From assembly GCF_010093535.1 (NCBI RefSeq), contig NW_022985177.1, positions 476,857 through 540,856 of the forward strand: 64,000 bases of DNA. The letters are read 5' to 3'. This document shows positions 10,603 to 24,530 of this stretch, piece by piece. The stretch's first letter is position 1. Every line of letters starts with the position of its first letter. The notes under the pieces are model-generated. The model saw nothing but the letters and a program-made list of their open reading frames with translations, had not been told where the DNA came from and did no database searches. The position numbers and the translations under genes are program-made. The stretch is from Lindgomyces ingoldianus. Lineage: Eukaryota; Ascomycota; Dothideomycetes; Pleosporales; Lindgomycetaceae.

Positions 10603-13600
10603 ATGCCCAAGATCAAGAAGCAGGCCACTTCTCGACATGAGTCGACTCTGGTAAGAAGCTACCGTCATGTGAGAAGGGCGACGTACTGACCTCGCGCAGT
10701 CACCTATGATAGCCGACTTTGTCAAGGCCACGGCCTCAATACCGCTCTTCCAGCTGCCCGCCCACCTGGCCTCGTTCCCGAAGCAGTGGCCCTTTCCCCG
10801 CGGCGACACGTATCATTGGATCCCCGTGCTGAACCGCTTTGATCGCATCCTAGAACTGTTCAGCCAAGAGTATGGCCTGGTAGATGGACCGCAAACACAG
10901 CCCTTTCAGCGGCGCCTGCTGCTCAAAGGCGACGCAGAGGACGGCCAGGCGACAGCAGAACAAGCCGCGACTGATGCCATTCTGGATAAGCTGCACATGC
11001 CGCACGATGCCGACCGCGACCTGATCGAGCAAGTCCTCAACTTCACGCGCGTGCTCCTGGAGAACTGCGGCAATCGGAGCCTCTATTCTAGCAGCGGCCA
11101 CTTGGACAAGCTCCTCAACACAACCTCAGTTTCACTCCTGAAGACAACGCTTCGGCTGAGTCTTCGTCTTGCCCAGAGATATCACGCCGCGCGCATGCGT
11201 CTCGCTCCGACGGCTATGCATCCCACGCTTTTAGCAGGTCACTACAACTTTAATCTGGACAAGGTTCAGAAGCTGGCTGCCCCCTTTGCTAAAGGCCCCC
11301 AGACTGCAACACCCGCACTTGCCACGCCATCTCACAAGGGCAAAGAAAAGGCATTCGGCGATCGCCGGACTGACTCGGACAAGATGAATTCCGCGGATCT
11401 GGTTGCGCTCGTTTCGATGCCCGACGCTGTAGTGAAGCATGAGTTTGGTGGAGTTCTAATCTCTTACTATGAGTCCTCGTCTACTACTAGAGAAGGTAGC
11501 AGCAAGTCTGGACCGACGAACGATGTCCCTGCTACGCCAACACCGGTCCGACGAACCTCACACATTCGTCCCACCCAGGTGCCTCGCCAACCGCAGACCC
11601 CGCCAGCCATCGATTCTCCACTTTCTCCATTCCATGAGTCCGAGAAGAGCCATCGCTCAGGCCCCAAGACGTTTGAGCTTTCCATAGACACAGTGTCCAA
11701 GACCAACGTGCACGAGCTGTTAAAGCAAGGTCTCGCCGAGCTCCCCGAGAGTGTGCACTATGAGTTGCTTCACAAGCTCCGAATTATTCAATCTCTTGAT
11801 GCAGGCCAGGCTGGCCGGGAGGATGCACTTGCCATCCGGCTGTTGGCTATTGCGAACATGGGCTATGTGCATGGAGAGAAGGACTTCTACCAGAAATTAG
11901 GTCAACAAGATTCGGATGAGCCCCGTCGTTTGCAGCTAGCGTATCAGTTGTCCGAACTCGTTCATCCGCCGGGGAACGGGGAAATGGGCGTGTCCAAGGA
12001 ACTCCAAGCGTTCGCCCTCAATGCGCTAGAGGCTTTGGCAAAACACAAGACTAAGGCCCCCGACGTTTGCTCGGCCCTCAATGTCAATGTCAATCACGGC
12101 GTTTTGTTTTACGTTGTCCGAAAGGCCGTGGCTGAACTCGGCAAGGAAGAAGAGCCAAGCGACACTCTGGAAGACGACGAGTGGCGAGATGCGCTGTTCT
12201 CTCTTCTCAATACCCTCCCGACAGCCCAGCCACGAACGGGTGAAGGCATGGTTTCCGCTGGACTCCTAGAGATCTTGGTTGACGTGCTGAAGTTTCGAAC
12301 TACTAAAGCAGAACGAAATCAGCCAAAGGTCCTTAATTTCTTCGACACCTTTGTTCACAACCTGCGTGATGCCTTTCAAGCATTGGTCAATGCCGGTGGA
12401 CTTACGACTATTGCTGAGCTAACATCCTACGAGGTCGATACATCTAAGAAATTGGCTGAAGAGGGGAGGGGAATACCGGCCGAGTACAAAACCCAGCTCA
12501 CGGATTATCAGATCCCATTCCACCACCAGCAAACGCTCCGGTGGCTTTTCAAATTTGTGAACCACATGATGTCCCATACCGGCGCCAACTTTGATCGCTT
12601 GATGCGGAACCTGATTGAATCTGCACAATTGCTTAGCGGTCTACGCACTGTGCTCTCTAGCTCGTCCATATTTGGATCAACGGTGTGGAGCATGGCTGTT
12701 AACATCCTGACAAGTTTCATACATAATGAACCAACAAGTTATGCAGTCATCGCCGAAGCTGGTTTGAGCAGAGCTTTCCTTGAGACTGTCACGCAGCAAC
12801 CAATTCTGGAGCTTTCCGTAGAGCCCCAACCCAACGAGGATAATAACGAAGCGGAACCACCAGCGAATCCCTCCTCAAATCATCAGCCCCAATTGCGGAA
12901 CATTTCTCAGCCTTACCCGCCTCGTGATAGGCCCTTAGCCGAAGGCATCTTGCCCGTAGCTGAAGCTATCTCGACCCTACCTCCTGCTTTTGGAGCTATC
13001 TGCCTCGCCGAAGCGGGCATGAAGCTCTTCAAATCATCTTCAGCGCTTCAGAGCTTCTTCGAGATATTCGAGAGCGCCGCTCACATCAAAGCCCTCGATG
13101 TGGATCCCGACATGCCGACCTTAATCGGGAACTCTTTTGACGAACTAGTTCGTCACCATCCACAACTGAAGACCGAAGTACTCGCATCTTTAAGTGAGAT
13201 GATTGCACGTGTGGTTCAACTGTGTTCTGCAAAAGCCGAAAAAGATGGTGTCGGCACTAAGCTCTGGATCGAGGACGTGAATGGGCGAATACTTGTATCA
13301 GGTGGACGCCAAGCACTTCTTGGCCCAGGCGGCCCAATCCATGAGGAGCTATCCGCAGTCTCGGACAATCGTGATGATATCGAAATGCAAGATGCCGACG
13401 CTAGTGAACCCCTCAACGCGTTGAATGAAGAGGTTACCATCAATCAGGTCGTCGAGACAGAGGATAGCACATCTGGACCGACAACGAGCCAATACATCAG
13501 CGTTGTATGTCGCTTTCTCGGAGGATTTTTCTCTAACCATCAATTATGTTCGTCATACATTGAATCGGATGGGGTGGAGTCTATCCTCGACTTTGCAACG

Positions 13601-16600
13601 CTTCCTTGCCTGCCCTATAAGTTCAACGAGCCACACTCTACGAGCGAGGAAGTTGGTCGGGTCATTCAAGTGCTTGTGGATCAGAAACCTCACATTACTG
13701 TACCAGCGATACTTAAACGGTCTCAGCGCGCTTTGGATCGACTTGAACCTCTGATGCGACACACTGGAAAGGAAGCCTTCTTTGCGCCTTTTACTTCCCT
13801 CACACCTCCTAGCAGTTTGACTTCTCTTGAACGCCAGGAAGTCTTGAGCCATGGAACCGAATTCGCGAAGTCACTTGTTACCGTGCACACCCTTTGCAAT
13901 GCCTTGACCATAACATTCCAGGCCCAAATCTTCAACCACCGCTCGACGCACAATGTCTTTAGTACAATCAATCTGGCAGATATGTATGCTCGTGTCGTGG
14001 ACAGCCTCGGGCGACTTCACCGGAGCTGCGTCTGGGAGGAGATCCTTTTGCAAAAGAATATGCCGACTGAATGGGAAAAGGATACCCGCATTAAAAGCTC
14101 AGGCTTCGGGACTGACGAAGCAGATGATGTTTTACGGATTGGGAATATAGATGAGACGCCTGAAGAGTTAGTTGAGGGTTCTAGTAGCGACGGTGCCGCA
14201 TCAACCTCTAACGGGGCAGACGCGGCTGTCACTCAGAATGGCTCTCGTCAGAGCCAAGACAGCGTGCGATTTAGGAATACCCAAACGTTGCGATACCTTC
14301 TTAGCAAGGTGCCTACAGGAATCGCGCCCTTCTTTCAGTCACTTGGAAAGCTCCTTTTGTTTCGACGAAGTCTTGACACCTACCAGAGACAATGCGCCGT
14401 TATTGTTTCCGACCAGCTAGGCAAAGCCGCCATTGATCAGCTGCAGTTTGAAGGCCCATTGAATTCCAAGTCGCCGGAAGACAAATATGCGTATTGGATT
14501 GTCATCCTGTCCTCTGTTTCTCAGTTGATGATAGATAACGGTTTGGAGCGAGGATATTCTCAAGCATTGACACTAATTCTAAATTCTTTCAAGAACCTTG
14601 GTGGCTTAAAAGTTCTCGCGGACATCCTTGACACATTTTATGACGCCGCTATATATATTGTCAAACAGCAAGGAAATGAGATGAAGGGAGATACACAGCG
14701 GGTCCTCAATCTTTCATTGGGGGGAATCAAGATTATATTGGCATTTTACGGACAGATTACAAGCACTAAGCTTGTCAATGAAGCCCCTCAGACCACTTCA
14801 ATGCAATCGCGACCGGAACGCGATCTGGATCGACCGGATTTCTTCCTCGCAGCGCCGTTCCTCGTCGAGATGAGATACGCAGTCATCAAACCAGTAGAGA
14901 AGATATGGAACTCTGAGCTCATCGATAAAGCCACCACATCGATTGTGAAGACTTCTATAAGTATTCTCAAGACCGTGCTGGATGGCGATACTGAGAATGG
15001 AGCGTACAAGAGTGCGGATAAGATTCCAAAACGTAGCAAGCCCAGAATCAAGCCGTGGGAGCCGCGTAGTGAAGACCATTTACAACGTCTTAAAGAAGGA
15101 GGCTATGAAGAGAGTCTTGCTCTGGAAGCCCTGTATCGGTGCTGCGACAATTACACGACAGCGCGGGAGTACTGCCAGAACCAAACGCGTCACGCTCGAG
15201 CCTCGCGGAACCCTCTTCCGACTTACGAAGTGGAGCGCCGAAGCCTACCTAACACTACCCCAAGCAGGGCAGAAGTCATTGTTCCCGAGACTGTAGATAA
15301 TGCCAGTGTTTCCACTGGCAACGATGCCGACGACAGTGAAGATCCAGAAGCTCCCGACTCACATTCAGTCGAGATGGAAGATGTCGACGAGCACCAGGAC
15401 GGCGAGGAAGGGAGTTCAAAGACTCCAGTACCAGACATCCAAGTTCCAGGGCCAGCGGACACATTGTGGAATGGACCAGCCTATCTCACAAGAATGAACG
15501 TTGGAAATAGCTCCGACTATGTTGCCGTTGATGCCCTGGACGAAGAGCGAGCAAATCTTCGGAAAACACTTATAGATCGCTCTTTGGATATTCTCAATTC
15601 CCATGATGATGTTACCTTTGAGTTAGCCGATTTAATTTCTGCTGCAGTAGCTAAGGCCCCTGAACCGGCAGCCATGCGTACGGAGATTGGTTCAACTCTT
15701 GTTCAATCGCTTATCTCCCTACAAACTGGGGACGACTTCCGAGAAAATGGTAAGAAGATTGCTGCGTCTGCTCACTTACTGGCACTTGTCATCCAGGACA
15801 AAGAATTTTATAATTCGATTGTAGATGAGCTAAAAGAGAGCTTTGCGGTTCTTCTTGAATTCATCAAGATATTCCCCGACCAGTCACAAGAGGAATGCTC
15901 GCCCTGGATTGGGTCTGTGCTTCTAATTGTTGAACGCCTTCTAGCTGAAGACCAACTTCCCTGTCAAATTCAATGGACACCGCCCACAGCCGAAGATCAC
16001 GAAGAGACAACGGTAGAACAGCTACCAGATCCCATTGTCTCCATGGATGAAAAGAATCAGATGTTTGATGCCATTCTTGAGATCCTCCCACGCATTGGAA
16101 AGGACGAGTCCCTTGCTCTGTCGATTATACGCGTCCTCGTGATGCTTACACGCTCTCGGACGATGGGCCTCCGATTGTCGGAGAAGCGTAATATCCAACG
16201 ACTTTTCCTAATGATCAAACAACTTGCTGGCATCACAAATGAAGGGCTTCGAAGTGCATTCATGCTTGTTTTACGCCATATTATCGAAGACGATATCATA
16301 ATCCGTCAGATCATGCGAAGCGAGATACAGACAATGTTCGAATCGCGGGATCGGAGACAGACTGACACGACTGGATACACGAGGCAAATGTATTATCTGG
16401 CCCTCCGCGCCCCAGAGATTTTCGTGGAAATCACCAATGAGAAGTTGCAGCTTGCACGCTTTGATCCAAACCAGCGACCTCAAACTCTTGTCTTAAAAAA
16501 GGAAGAACCTCCTATCCAACATGCTGAGGCTTCTGGTCCTGAAGGCTCGTCTAACGCTAAATCCGAGGAACATGGCACTCCAAAGGCTTCGGATGAGCCA

Positions 16601-19600
16601 AAGAATGGCCCCTTCATTGAGAGGACTAAGACCTCCGATCTCAAATTGCCGGTTGTTGAAAATCCGGACGGAGTGATTCACTACCTCCTTTGCGAACTAT
16701 TGGCTTACAAAGAAGTCGACGATAAGGTTGATGTTTCAAAGGATATGGAGAAAACTAACGAGGCACAGGAGTCCTCTCAGCCCGCTTCTGGACCTCCCTC
16801 TGGATCTCCCGGTTCCAGCACAGAACAGAGCAAGCCCGAAAAGATTGCATTCAAAGCCGATGCGCATCCGATTTACATCTACCGTTGCTTCATCCTCAAG
16901 TGTCTAGCAGAACTACTTCAGAGTTACAATCGTACAAAGATCGAGTTCATCAACTTTTCAAGGAAGGCAGACCCGCACACCATGACACCATCCAAACCTC
17001 GATCTGGTGTTCTCAACTACCTCCTCAACGCGCTAGTTCCGGTGGGTACTTTAAACCACGAAGGCGACTTAGTTTTGAAAAAGAAGGTGGCAACCTCGAA
17101 TTGTGCGATCGATGTTATCGTGTCGCTATGTGCCAAGACTGGGGAGAATGGTTTTCCGAAACTGGGCTTAGGCTCCTCCCCCTACATTGAAACCGAGCCC
17201 GACCTCCTATTCGTGCGAAAATTCGTTCTGGAACATGCTTTGAAGGCATTCAGAGATGCGAGTGCCTCCGACGAACCTTTGGACATGAAGTACTCTCGCC
17301 TCTTGAATATTGCAGACATCTTCTCAAAAATGGTCTCCCAACGTTCCGATGGGACCATGCTTAGCCAGAATGCTGAACTCACGCCTGCTCTAAAGCAAAT
17401 GGCGAAGATCATGTACGAGAAGAACTTTATCACCATCCTAAACGCAGCTATTGCGGATATTGACCTCAACTTCCCCAATGCAAAACGCGCGGTGAAGTAT
17501 ATTCTCAAGCCTCTCAAATGGCTCTGTGCTGTTGCTGTGGATCTCAGCACGCAGTACGATACATCTTCGACTCCCGAAACCACGGACGAATATGAGATAT
17601 CCACAGCGTCTGATGATGATCTGGTCGGCCCCACCCGTGAAGAAACTCCAGATCTCTTCCGTAACTCTACTCTAGGCATGTATGAGCCACCGCACGAGTC
17701 TGAATCTGAAACATCAGAGGACGAAGAGGACGACGAAATGTACGACGATCAATATGCCGACGAAATGGAGTACGATGAGGAGATGGGCGACGAGGATGTT
17801 ATTTCTGACGAAGATGAGGAGATGGGCGACATGGGTCCCATTGAAGGTCTTCCAGGAGACGGCGGTATCAACGTGGAGGTTATGTTAGACGATGGGGAGG
17901 ACATTATATCTGATGAAGAGGACGGCACTGAGGAAGATGACGAGGATGACGAGGATGAGGGTGATGAAGATGAGGACGACATGAATGACATGGAGGGAAT
18001 CGAAGATATGGAAGAAATAACAGGGGATGATGAAAACGCTAGCCTCGTAGATGGCGGCGAGGATGATTGGAGTGACGATAACGGCGAAGATTACGTTGGT
18101 ACTGCTGAGGTAGATGGAGGGGACCTTGGCTCTCCCCATGGTGGCCTCGGCCACTTCATCCCTCCTCCGGAGGTCCTTGAGCAGATAGCTGGTGATATGG
18201 GTGTTGACCCAGATGAGTATTTGGAAGACGAGATGCCAGACGAAGGTGTGTGCTCGAGTAACTACGCACGATTGTAATTGTTTACTGACGCTTGTTAGAT
18301 GAGGAAGATGACGAAGATGACTACGACGAGGAAGACATTGTCTACAACCCAGGTCTTGAAGATGACGATGGCATGCCTGATTTGGGCTGGGGCTGGGACG
18401 ATCCAGCACCAGTTCGCCATACCCACCGGCTTAACCCATGGATGTTCCCTGGAGGACCCAACGATCGTATTCTTGTTCCGGCATATCGATCGCACAGACC
18501 TGGTGCTGGTCCTAGAACAACAGATGACGGAGTAAACCCACTTCTCCAGCGAACAGGCCGTTCATCTGGCCGAGTAATCGCGGATGCCGCGCTCCCTGGT
18601 CTCCGCAATGAGGGTATGAGTGACTGGGTACACGCCATTGATGGCCGTGGTCCACGAGTCTTTCCAGCAGACGGACCCGTGTCTTTCATCAGCAACTTAC
18701 TGAGCGCAATGAGCCAGGGTGCGCCGTCACTTCAGTCACGTGACGGCACATTTAGACTTTCCTTTAACAACGTTCCAATTGGCTTACCCCCACCCTTCGA
18801 CCCGGGCTTCCGTCGGGAGATGCAACGTGCTAGAGAACAGCAACTTGCCCGCTCTGGTCGTGAGGACCCTCAATCAGCTGTCGCGTTTGCAAAGGCTTTC
18901 ACTGCTCAGCGGTGGCAAGAGGAAGCCAGGGTTCTCTATGGTGCTGGAGCCATTGAGAAGAGCCAGCGTGTAATTAATTCTATCCTCAAGCTTATGGTTC
19001 CTCCCGCAATTGAAGCAGCTAAGAAGCGACAAGCGGAGAAGGAGGCTGAGAATGCGCGTAAAATAAAGGAAGAACAAGAGCGGAAAGAGCAGAAGGAGCG
19101 TGAAGAACGGGAAACGAAAGAGCGCGAAGAGCGGGAGCGGCTGGAACGTGAAGTTGCCGAGGCTGAAGCCCTAGTGGCCGAGGGAAGTGCGAGTGGTGAG
19201 CCCACAGAAGAGTCAACGTCTATGCCGCAAGACCAGGTAATGGAAGGCGTAGAAGCTCAACCCGCTGCTGAATCAAGCGCAGAGGCAGGCCCTTCTGAGC
19301 CAGTGCAGCGTATCACGACGAATATTCGAGGTCGCGAGGTCGACATTACTGGCTTGGGGATTGATTTGGAGTTCTTGGAAGCTTTGCCAGAGGATCTGCG
19401 GGAAGAAGTCTTGATGCAGCAGATTCAAGAGCAACGTGCCCAGCAAAATCAAACTGGGCAGCAACAGTCTGACATCGACCAAGACTTCCTCAACGCATTA
19501 CCTCCAGAGATTCGACAGGAGTTAGTCCAGCAAGAACAAGCGGACCGCCGGCGCCGTGAACGTGAAGAAGCACGCCGCCGGAGCCAGACAAATGGCCCGG

Positions 19601-22600
19601 CTCGTGGTGAAGATATGGATCCTGCTAGTTTCTTCGCGTCTTTGGACCCAGGTCTACGTCAAGCTGTCCTCATGGAACAGGATGAGGATGTTTTGGCTCA
19701 GCTGCCCCCCGAAATCTCAGCAGAAGCTCGAGCATATGGGGGAGACCGTCGTCTAAATCAGTTCAGCGATTTCCTTCCTGGAACCTTCCGTCGGGGAGGA
19801 GAGCGGCGCAACCAGCAAGACGATCAGGTTCAAAAGAAGAAGGCTCGCCCATGTGTACAAATGTTGGATAAAGCTGGAGTTGCTACCCTACTTCGGCTTA
19901 TGTTCATTCCTCAGACTGGTAGTGCCAAAGCTAGCCTCAGCCATATTTTGAGGAATGTCTGTGAGAACCGACAGAATCGCGCCGAAGTTATCAGCATTCT
20001 ACTCTCGATTTTACAAGACGGCAGTGCCGATGTCAACGCGGTCGAACGTAGCTTTGCGCAGCTCTCCCTTCGGGCGAAACAACCTCAGCAGGGTGCTGAC
20101 AAGACACCAAAGATCAATACCCGCAAACATGGGACTTTTTCAATCAACTCAGAGGTGTCACCTTTGATGGTAGTTCAGCAATGCCTTCAAACCCTGTGGC
20201 AGCTTACAGATAAGAACCCTCCGGTCTGGTCATTCTTCCTAACCGAGCATGAGACCGCTGTGGGTTTCAAGAGCCGGAGCAGTCGCAAAGGAAAGGCGAG
20301 AGAGACGAAAGCCACGAGATATCCCCTCAACGCGCTCCTTGGCCTGTTGGATAGGAAGCTGATTATCGAGAGCTCCACTATCATGGAACAGCTCACGACA
20401 CTTCTGCGAGTTATCACTGGCCCTCTGCAAGTAATCAAAAAAGAAAAGGAGAAAGCCGCAGAAGAAGCTAAAAAGAAAGAGGCAGCTGCCATATCTGGAG
20501 AGGGCCAGTCAATTGAAGCGCCCACTCCTTCAGGCGAACAACCTGAACCCCGGCCCGAGGGTTCTCAGCAAGGTGGGGACGCTGAAATGGTCACCGAGTC
20601 AGAACCAATCATACAGGAACCACAACAGGGCGAGGGCGATGGTAGCTCAGCTAAACTGGATGAGAAGACAAAGAAGCATCGATCATTTATACCACCGGAG
20701 GTTCCTGAGAACAATCTTGGACTTGTGGCAAAGATTCTAGCCGCTCGTGAATGTAACAGCAAGGTGTTCCAGGAGACTCTATCAGTTATCAGCAACCTCT
20801 CTCCGATTCCAGGGGCCAAGGAGATATTCGGCAGAGAACTTTTAGGGATTGCTCAAGATCTTGCGCAGTCCACCTTGAAGGATCTCGCAAATCTTACAGT
20901 CCAGGTCACGAAATCGGAGTCGCCAACAGATGTGCAGGGCGTGGCTCTATCCAAATTTTCTCCAGCGAGTTCTGACCAGACGAAACTCCTCCGGGCTCTC
21001 ACTGCGCTTGATTACCTCTTTGACCCAAGTCGCGAGAATAAAGACAGACCTAAGGTTGACGGTGCTGAAGCTCTTGAGCCCTCGCAAAAGGAGGACATTC
21101 TCCTTACTCTGTACGAGAACTCGACCTTCGGACCACTATGGAACAAGCTGAGCGAGTGTCTGACCCTCATACGCCAGCGGGGCAACATGCTAAACATTGC
21201 CACCATTCTGCTTCCACTTATTGAAGCGCTGATGGTTGTGTGCAAGAATACTACTTTGAAAGATGCCCCGCACGGCAAAATTCTCACCCCTGAACTTGTG
21301 CATTTGAGTCCGCCTCCGGAGTTACGCATGGAAAACTTGTTTTTCACGTTTACTGAGGAACACCGTAAGATTCTCAATGATCTCGTTCGTCAGAATCCGA
21401 AACTCATGAGTGGGACTTTCTCATTGTTGGTCAAGAATTCTAAGGTACTCGAATTTGACAACAAGCGCAATTACTTTAATCGGCGTCTCCATACACGCAC
21501 CAACGAGCGAGAGCGACATCCCCATCCCCCATTGCAGCTCGCGGTTCGCCGAGACCAAGTGTTCCTAGATTCATTCAAGTCCCTGTACTTTAAGACCGCT
21601 GACGAAATGAAGTACGGAAAGCTCAGCATTCGGTTCCATGGCGAAGAAGGTGTGGATGCAGGAGGTGTCACTCGGGAATGGTTTCAAGTAATTGCACGGC
21701 AGATGTTCAACCCAGACTACGCCTTATTCGTACCTGTGGCAGCAGATCGAACTACTTTCCACCCAAATCGGCTGAGTTCCATCAATCCGGAACATCTAAT
21801 GTTCTTCAAGTTCATTGGTCGAATTATCGGCAAAGCACTCTACGAAGGTCGCGTTCTCGACTGCCACTTTAGTAGGGCAGTCTACAAGCGCATCCTTGGT
21901 AGACCGATCAACCTTAAAGATATGGAGTCACTAGATCTCGAGTATTACAAATCTCTCCAGTGGATGCTTGAAAACAGTATCGAGGGTGTGATGAGCGAGA
22001 CGTTCTCTGTAGACGTTGAGGCTTTTGGCGAAGTTCAGACTGTGGACCTCGTAGAGAATGGTCGGGAAGTCCCTCTCACGAACGAAAATAAGCATGAGTA
22101 TGCTCGCCTCGTTACGGAACATCGCTTGACGGGATCTGTGCAAGAACAACTGGAAAACTTCCTCAAGGGCTTCCACGACATCGTTCCCGCCGAACTTATC
22201 GCGATCTTCAGCGAACAAGAGCTTGAGCTTTTAATCTCAGGTCTGCCGGATGTCAACGTTGACGACTGGAAGAACAACACTGAGTATCACAATTATACGG
22301 CTGCATCTCCACAAATCCAGTGGTTCTGGCGTGCTGTCCGATCGTTCGACAAAGAGGAGCGCGCTAAATTGCTCCAATTCGTTACGGGCACCAGCAAGGT
22401 CCCTCTCAACGGATTCAAGGAGCTGGAGGGCATGAACGGCTTCTCGAGGTTCAATATTCATCGTGACTATGGCAGCAAAGAACGTCTGCCTTCTTCACAT
22501 ACTTGCTTCAACCGTAAGTTTTTACTTCTAGATATCACCTTTGGATCTACATACTGACTTCATCACAGAACTAGATCTTCCGGAATACGATACCTACGAA

Positions 22601-22663
22601 GATCTTCGCAAACAATTGTACACTGCCATGACAGCTGGAGGCGAGTACTTCGGCTTTGCCTAA
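10603..22663 (+). CDS. tom1: HECT-type E3 ubiquitin ligase, Tom1/HUWE1 family (3967 aa)
   Basis: Giant E3 ligase that transfers ubiquitin from E2 to substrates through a C-terminal cysteine; yeast Tom1 acts on excess histones and ribosomal proteins and on mRNA export factors. Exons: 10603-10650, 10700-18245, 18299-22513, 22569-22663. The introns are 49, 53 and 55 bp and all phases agree. Exon 1 encodes only 16 residues (MPKIKKQATSRHESTL). The N-terminal ~850 residues match the armadillo-like DUF908/DUF913 region (PFPRGDTYHWIPVLNRFD). A very acidic tract spans about residues 2347-2550 and is crossed by intron 2. Around 2870-3015 come DUF4414/UBM-like repeats (EFLEALPEDLREEVLMQQ, DFLNALPPEIRQELVQQ). 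The HECT domain starts near 3612 and contains KLSIRFHGEEGVDAGGVTRE. The catalytic cysteine is Cys3934 in SSHTCFNQLDLP, and the protein ends in EYFGFA. The last intron lies directly after the codons for the catalytic Cys-Phe-Asn. Everything looks intact. Confidence 0.96.
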
Positions 22664-23946
22664 ATGCTTTTCTACCGAGAGTGAAAACAGGTTAGAGTTG
22701 GCGATGATGGGAGGAAGTTGCAGATTGCGCATACGGGGAGATTCAAAGGCGTCTCGTTCTAGGAGTGGACTATATTGCATTGCAGGCGTCTTTGGAAGGG
22801 TACGAGCAACGGGGATATCATTCATGCTCTGCACTTGGAGGATGAGATATCCGGGTCGAGGTTCTACCCAGTCTAGTTGTACGAGCATAAAATGGCGATG
22901 GATAGGATGAGTACGGAAGCATAGCGTGGCTTATTTGATGATGAAAGCGAACAGGGAGGATTGGGTGACTACTAGGTTCTGTGGTTTATGGACGATGGCT
23001 AGGAGTGCAGGCCTGGATTCATCTGAAGTGGACCTTTGGTGCAGTAGGGGTGTGTATGATTGTTCTTCTCTCTTTGATAGGTAGATAGTTAGAAAGGGCT
23101 TCTTGCCTCACTGGTTTGTGCTATAGGCGTCGTGATGTGGATCTGACTTCGCGTCGACAGGATGCGAGTTTGCTCAATTGTATTCTAACAGACAACATCA
23201 CAATCCCATTAATTCTACACAGCGAGGGCGGCACAAATTGAGCATGTTCGCGCTTAATAGATAGTTTACTTAAGTAGAAAGCCATTAACCTATCCCACCT
23301 CTTCCCAGAATTAACGCTCCTGTTAGGCTGGAGCTTCTAATCCAAAACACTACTGAGACTTCCGTAATTGTATTAAATGTCTGCAACCTGTCCAAGTGAT
23401 TTCGTCGGAGCCTAGGACTAGCCCATGTAGGAAAGATTCATGGCTGTTCCAAATGGATGCAGTATACAGATATCTAGGTAGGTTTAGCGTCTCCCAGCCC
23501 AATGGTCAGGTGGACACGCGTCCTAATCAATGCCAAGCGTCATTTCACGTGTCGAGCCGTGTCGCGCCAAGTGTGAGAAGGGATCTCAACAAGGTGAACA
23601 TACAGCCCTACCGCTTCTCATCTCTTTCACCACCACCTTCCGAGCGCTTTCCATCCCAGATTTTTGGGAAACCAGCACTGCTGCTCTCCCCTAGTCCGTT
23701 GATCTTGTCGCGACTTGAAGTACACCGTGTCCCCGCTCCACCATTCCTCCTGTACAGCTGAAGTAGCGGCGGAAGTAGCGTTACGGCTGCCTGCCCCCGA
23801 AGCCAGCATGCCCAGCAACGTGTTACATAATTCTTTGGAAGATGGTGAGGCTGAATACGATGCCTAGCCATAATGAGAGTCAGACTCTGAAGATGATGGG
23901 CGATGTGACTTGAATAACAATACCGATTGACCATAGCAAAACCGAG
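22664..23946. other. Gene-free stretch
   Basis: About 1.3 kb downstream of the HECT ligase gene: its 3' UTR followed by sequence without recognisable coding content. Short frames on both strands near 23400-23930 overlap each other and match no family. Confidence 0.55.
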
Positions 23947-24530
23947 TCACTCAGTCTGACAACTAAATATGCGCCCTTCCGGGGTCTTAAGGAAAGCTTT
24001 CGAAGTGTGTACGAAGACTGGCATGTCCCTGTGAGGCTTATACTGAGCGCACAAGCTATCTGAGACTTCTCTAGGAGGGACGACAATTTGAGATCGCCCA
24101 ATCTCGGCCCCCACAGGGTTGGTAGGGATTGAGGGAGTGGAAAGGGTCATATATTGATAACTCAACAATACGATTCCAACCTTCACACCATGCTTCTTCG
24201 CAACTTCATTCACAGCCTCATCGTTGAACATCGGCGACCCCGTGCTTCCGAACGGACTATATGCAGTAACATGTATGCCCTTCTCCTTACAGAAATCGAC
24301 AACTTCCTGTTGCGGGAGATATGGATGGTTCTCAATCTGGTTCACTGCGGATACGATGGTAGCTTGTGCAAGGAGCTTCTCGCGGTATTTTACAGAGTAG
24401 TTTGCTACTCCTCCGATGGTTTTGACTTTGGGAGATGGAGATTGGGTTAGTTTTTCGAGGTTCTTCAAGGTTTAGATGTGCGTGGTGCTATGGTCGATGT
24501 TACGAGAGCCGTCAGGGAGTTTGGGGAAGA
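23947..24530 (-). pseudogene. Aldo/keto reductase remnant
   Basis: The middle part of an NADPH-dependent aldo/keto reductase is readable: VANYSVKYREKLLAQA, AVNQIENHPYLPQQEVVDFC, KEKGIHVTAYSPFGSTGSP. Several defects make it a relic. A frame-matched PDGSRNIDHSTTHI segment upstream is followed by an in-frame TAA (24471-24473) where the family has a Gln codon (CAA). Just before it, a GNH...PLFPKLPDG stretch needs one missing base in a C-run to stay in frame. The amino half, with the catalytic Asp-Tyr-Lys-His, is absent. Family similarity fades after VLLSYQ near 24160, and the rest of the frame is unlike the usual cofactor-binding end. Alternative: a small exon structure I could not resolve, but the two disruptions make an active enzyme unlikely. 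Confidence 0.7.

Noticed and set aside
17749..17991. Ser-rich minus-strand frame
   Set aside because: Antisense of the acidic GAR/GAY-rich tract of the HECT ligase, which reads as Ser runs on the other strand.
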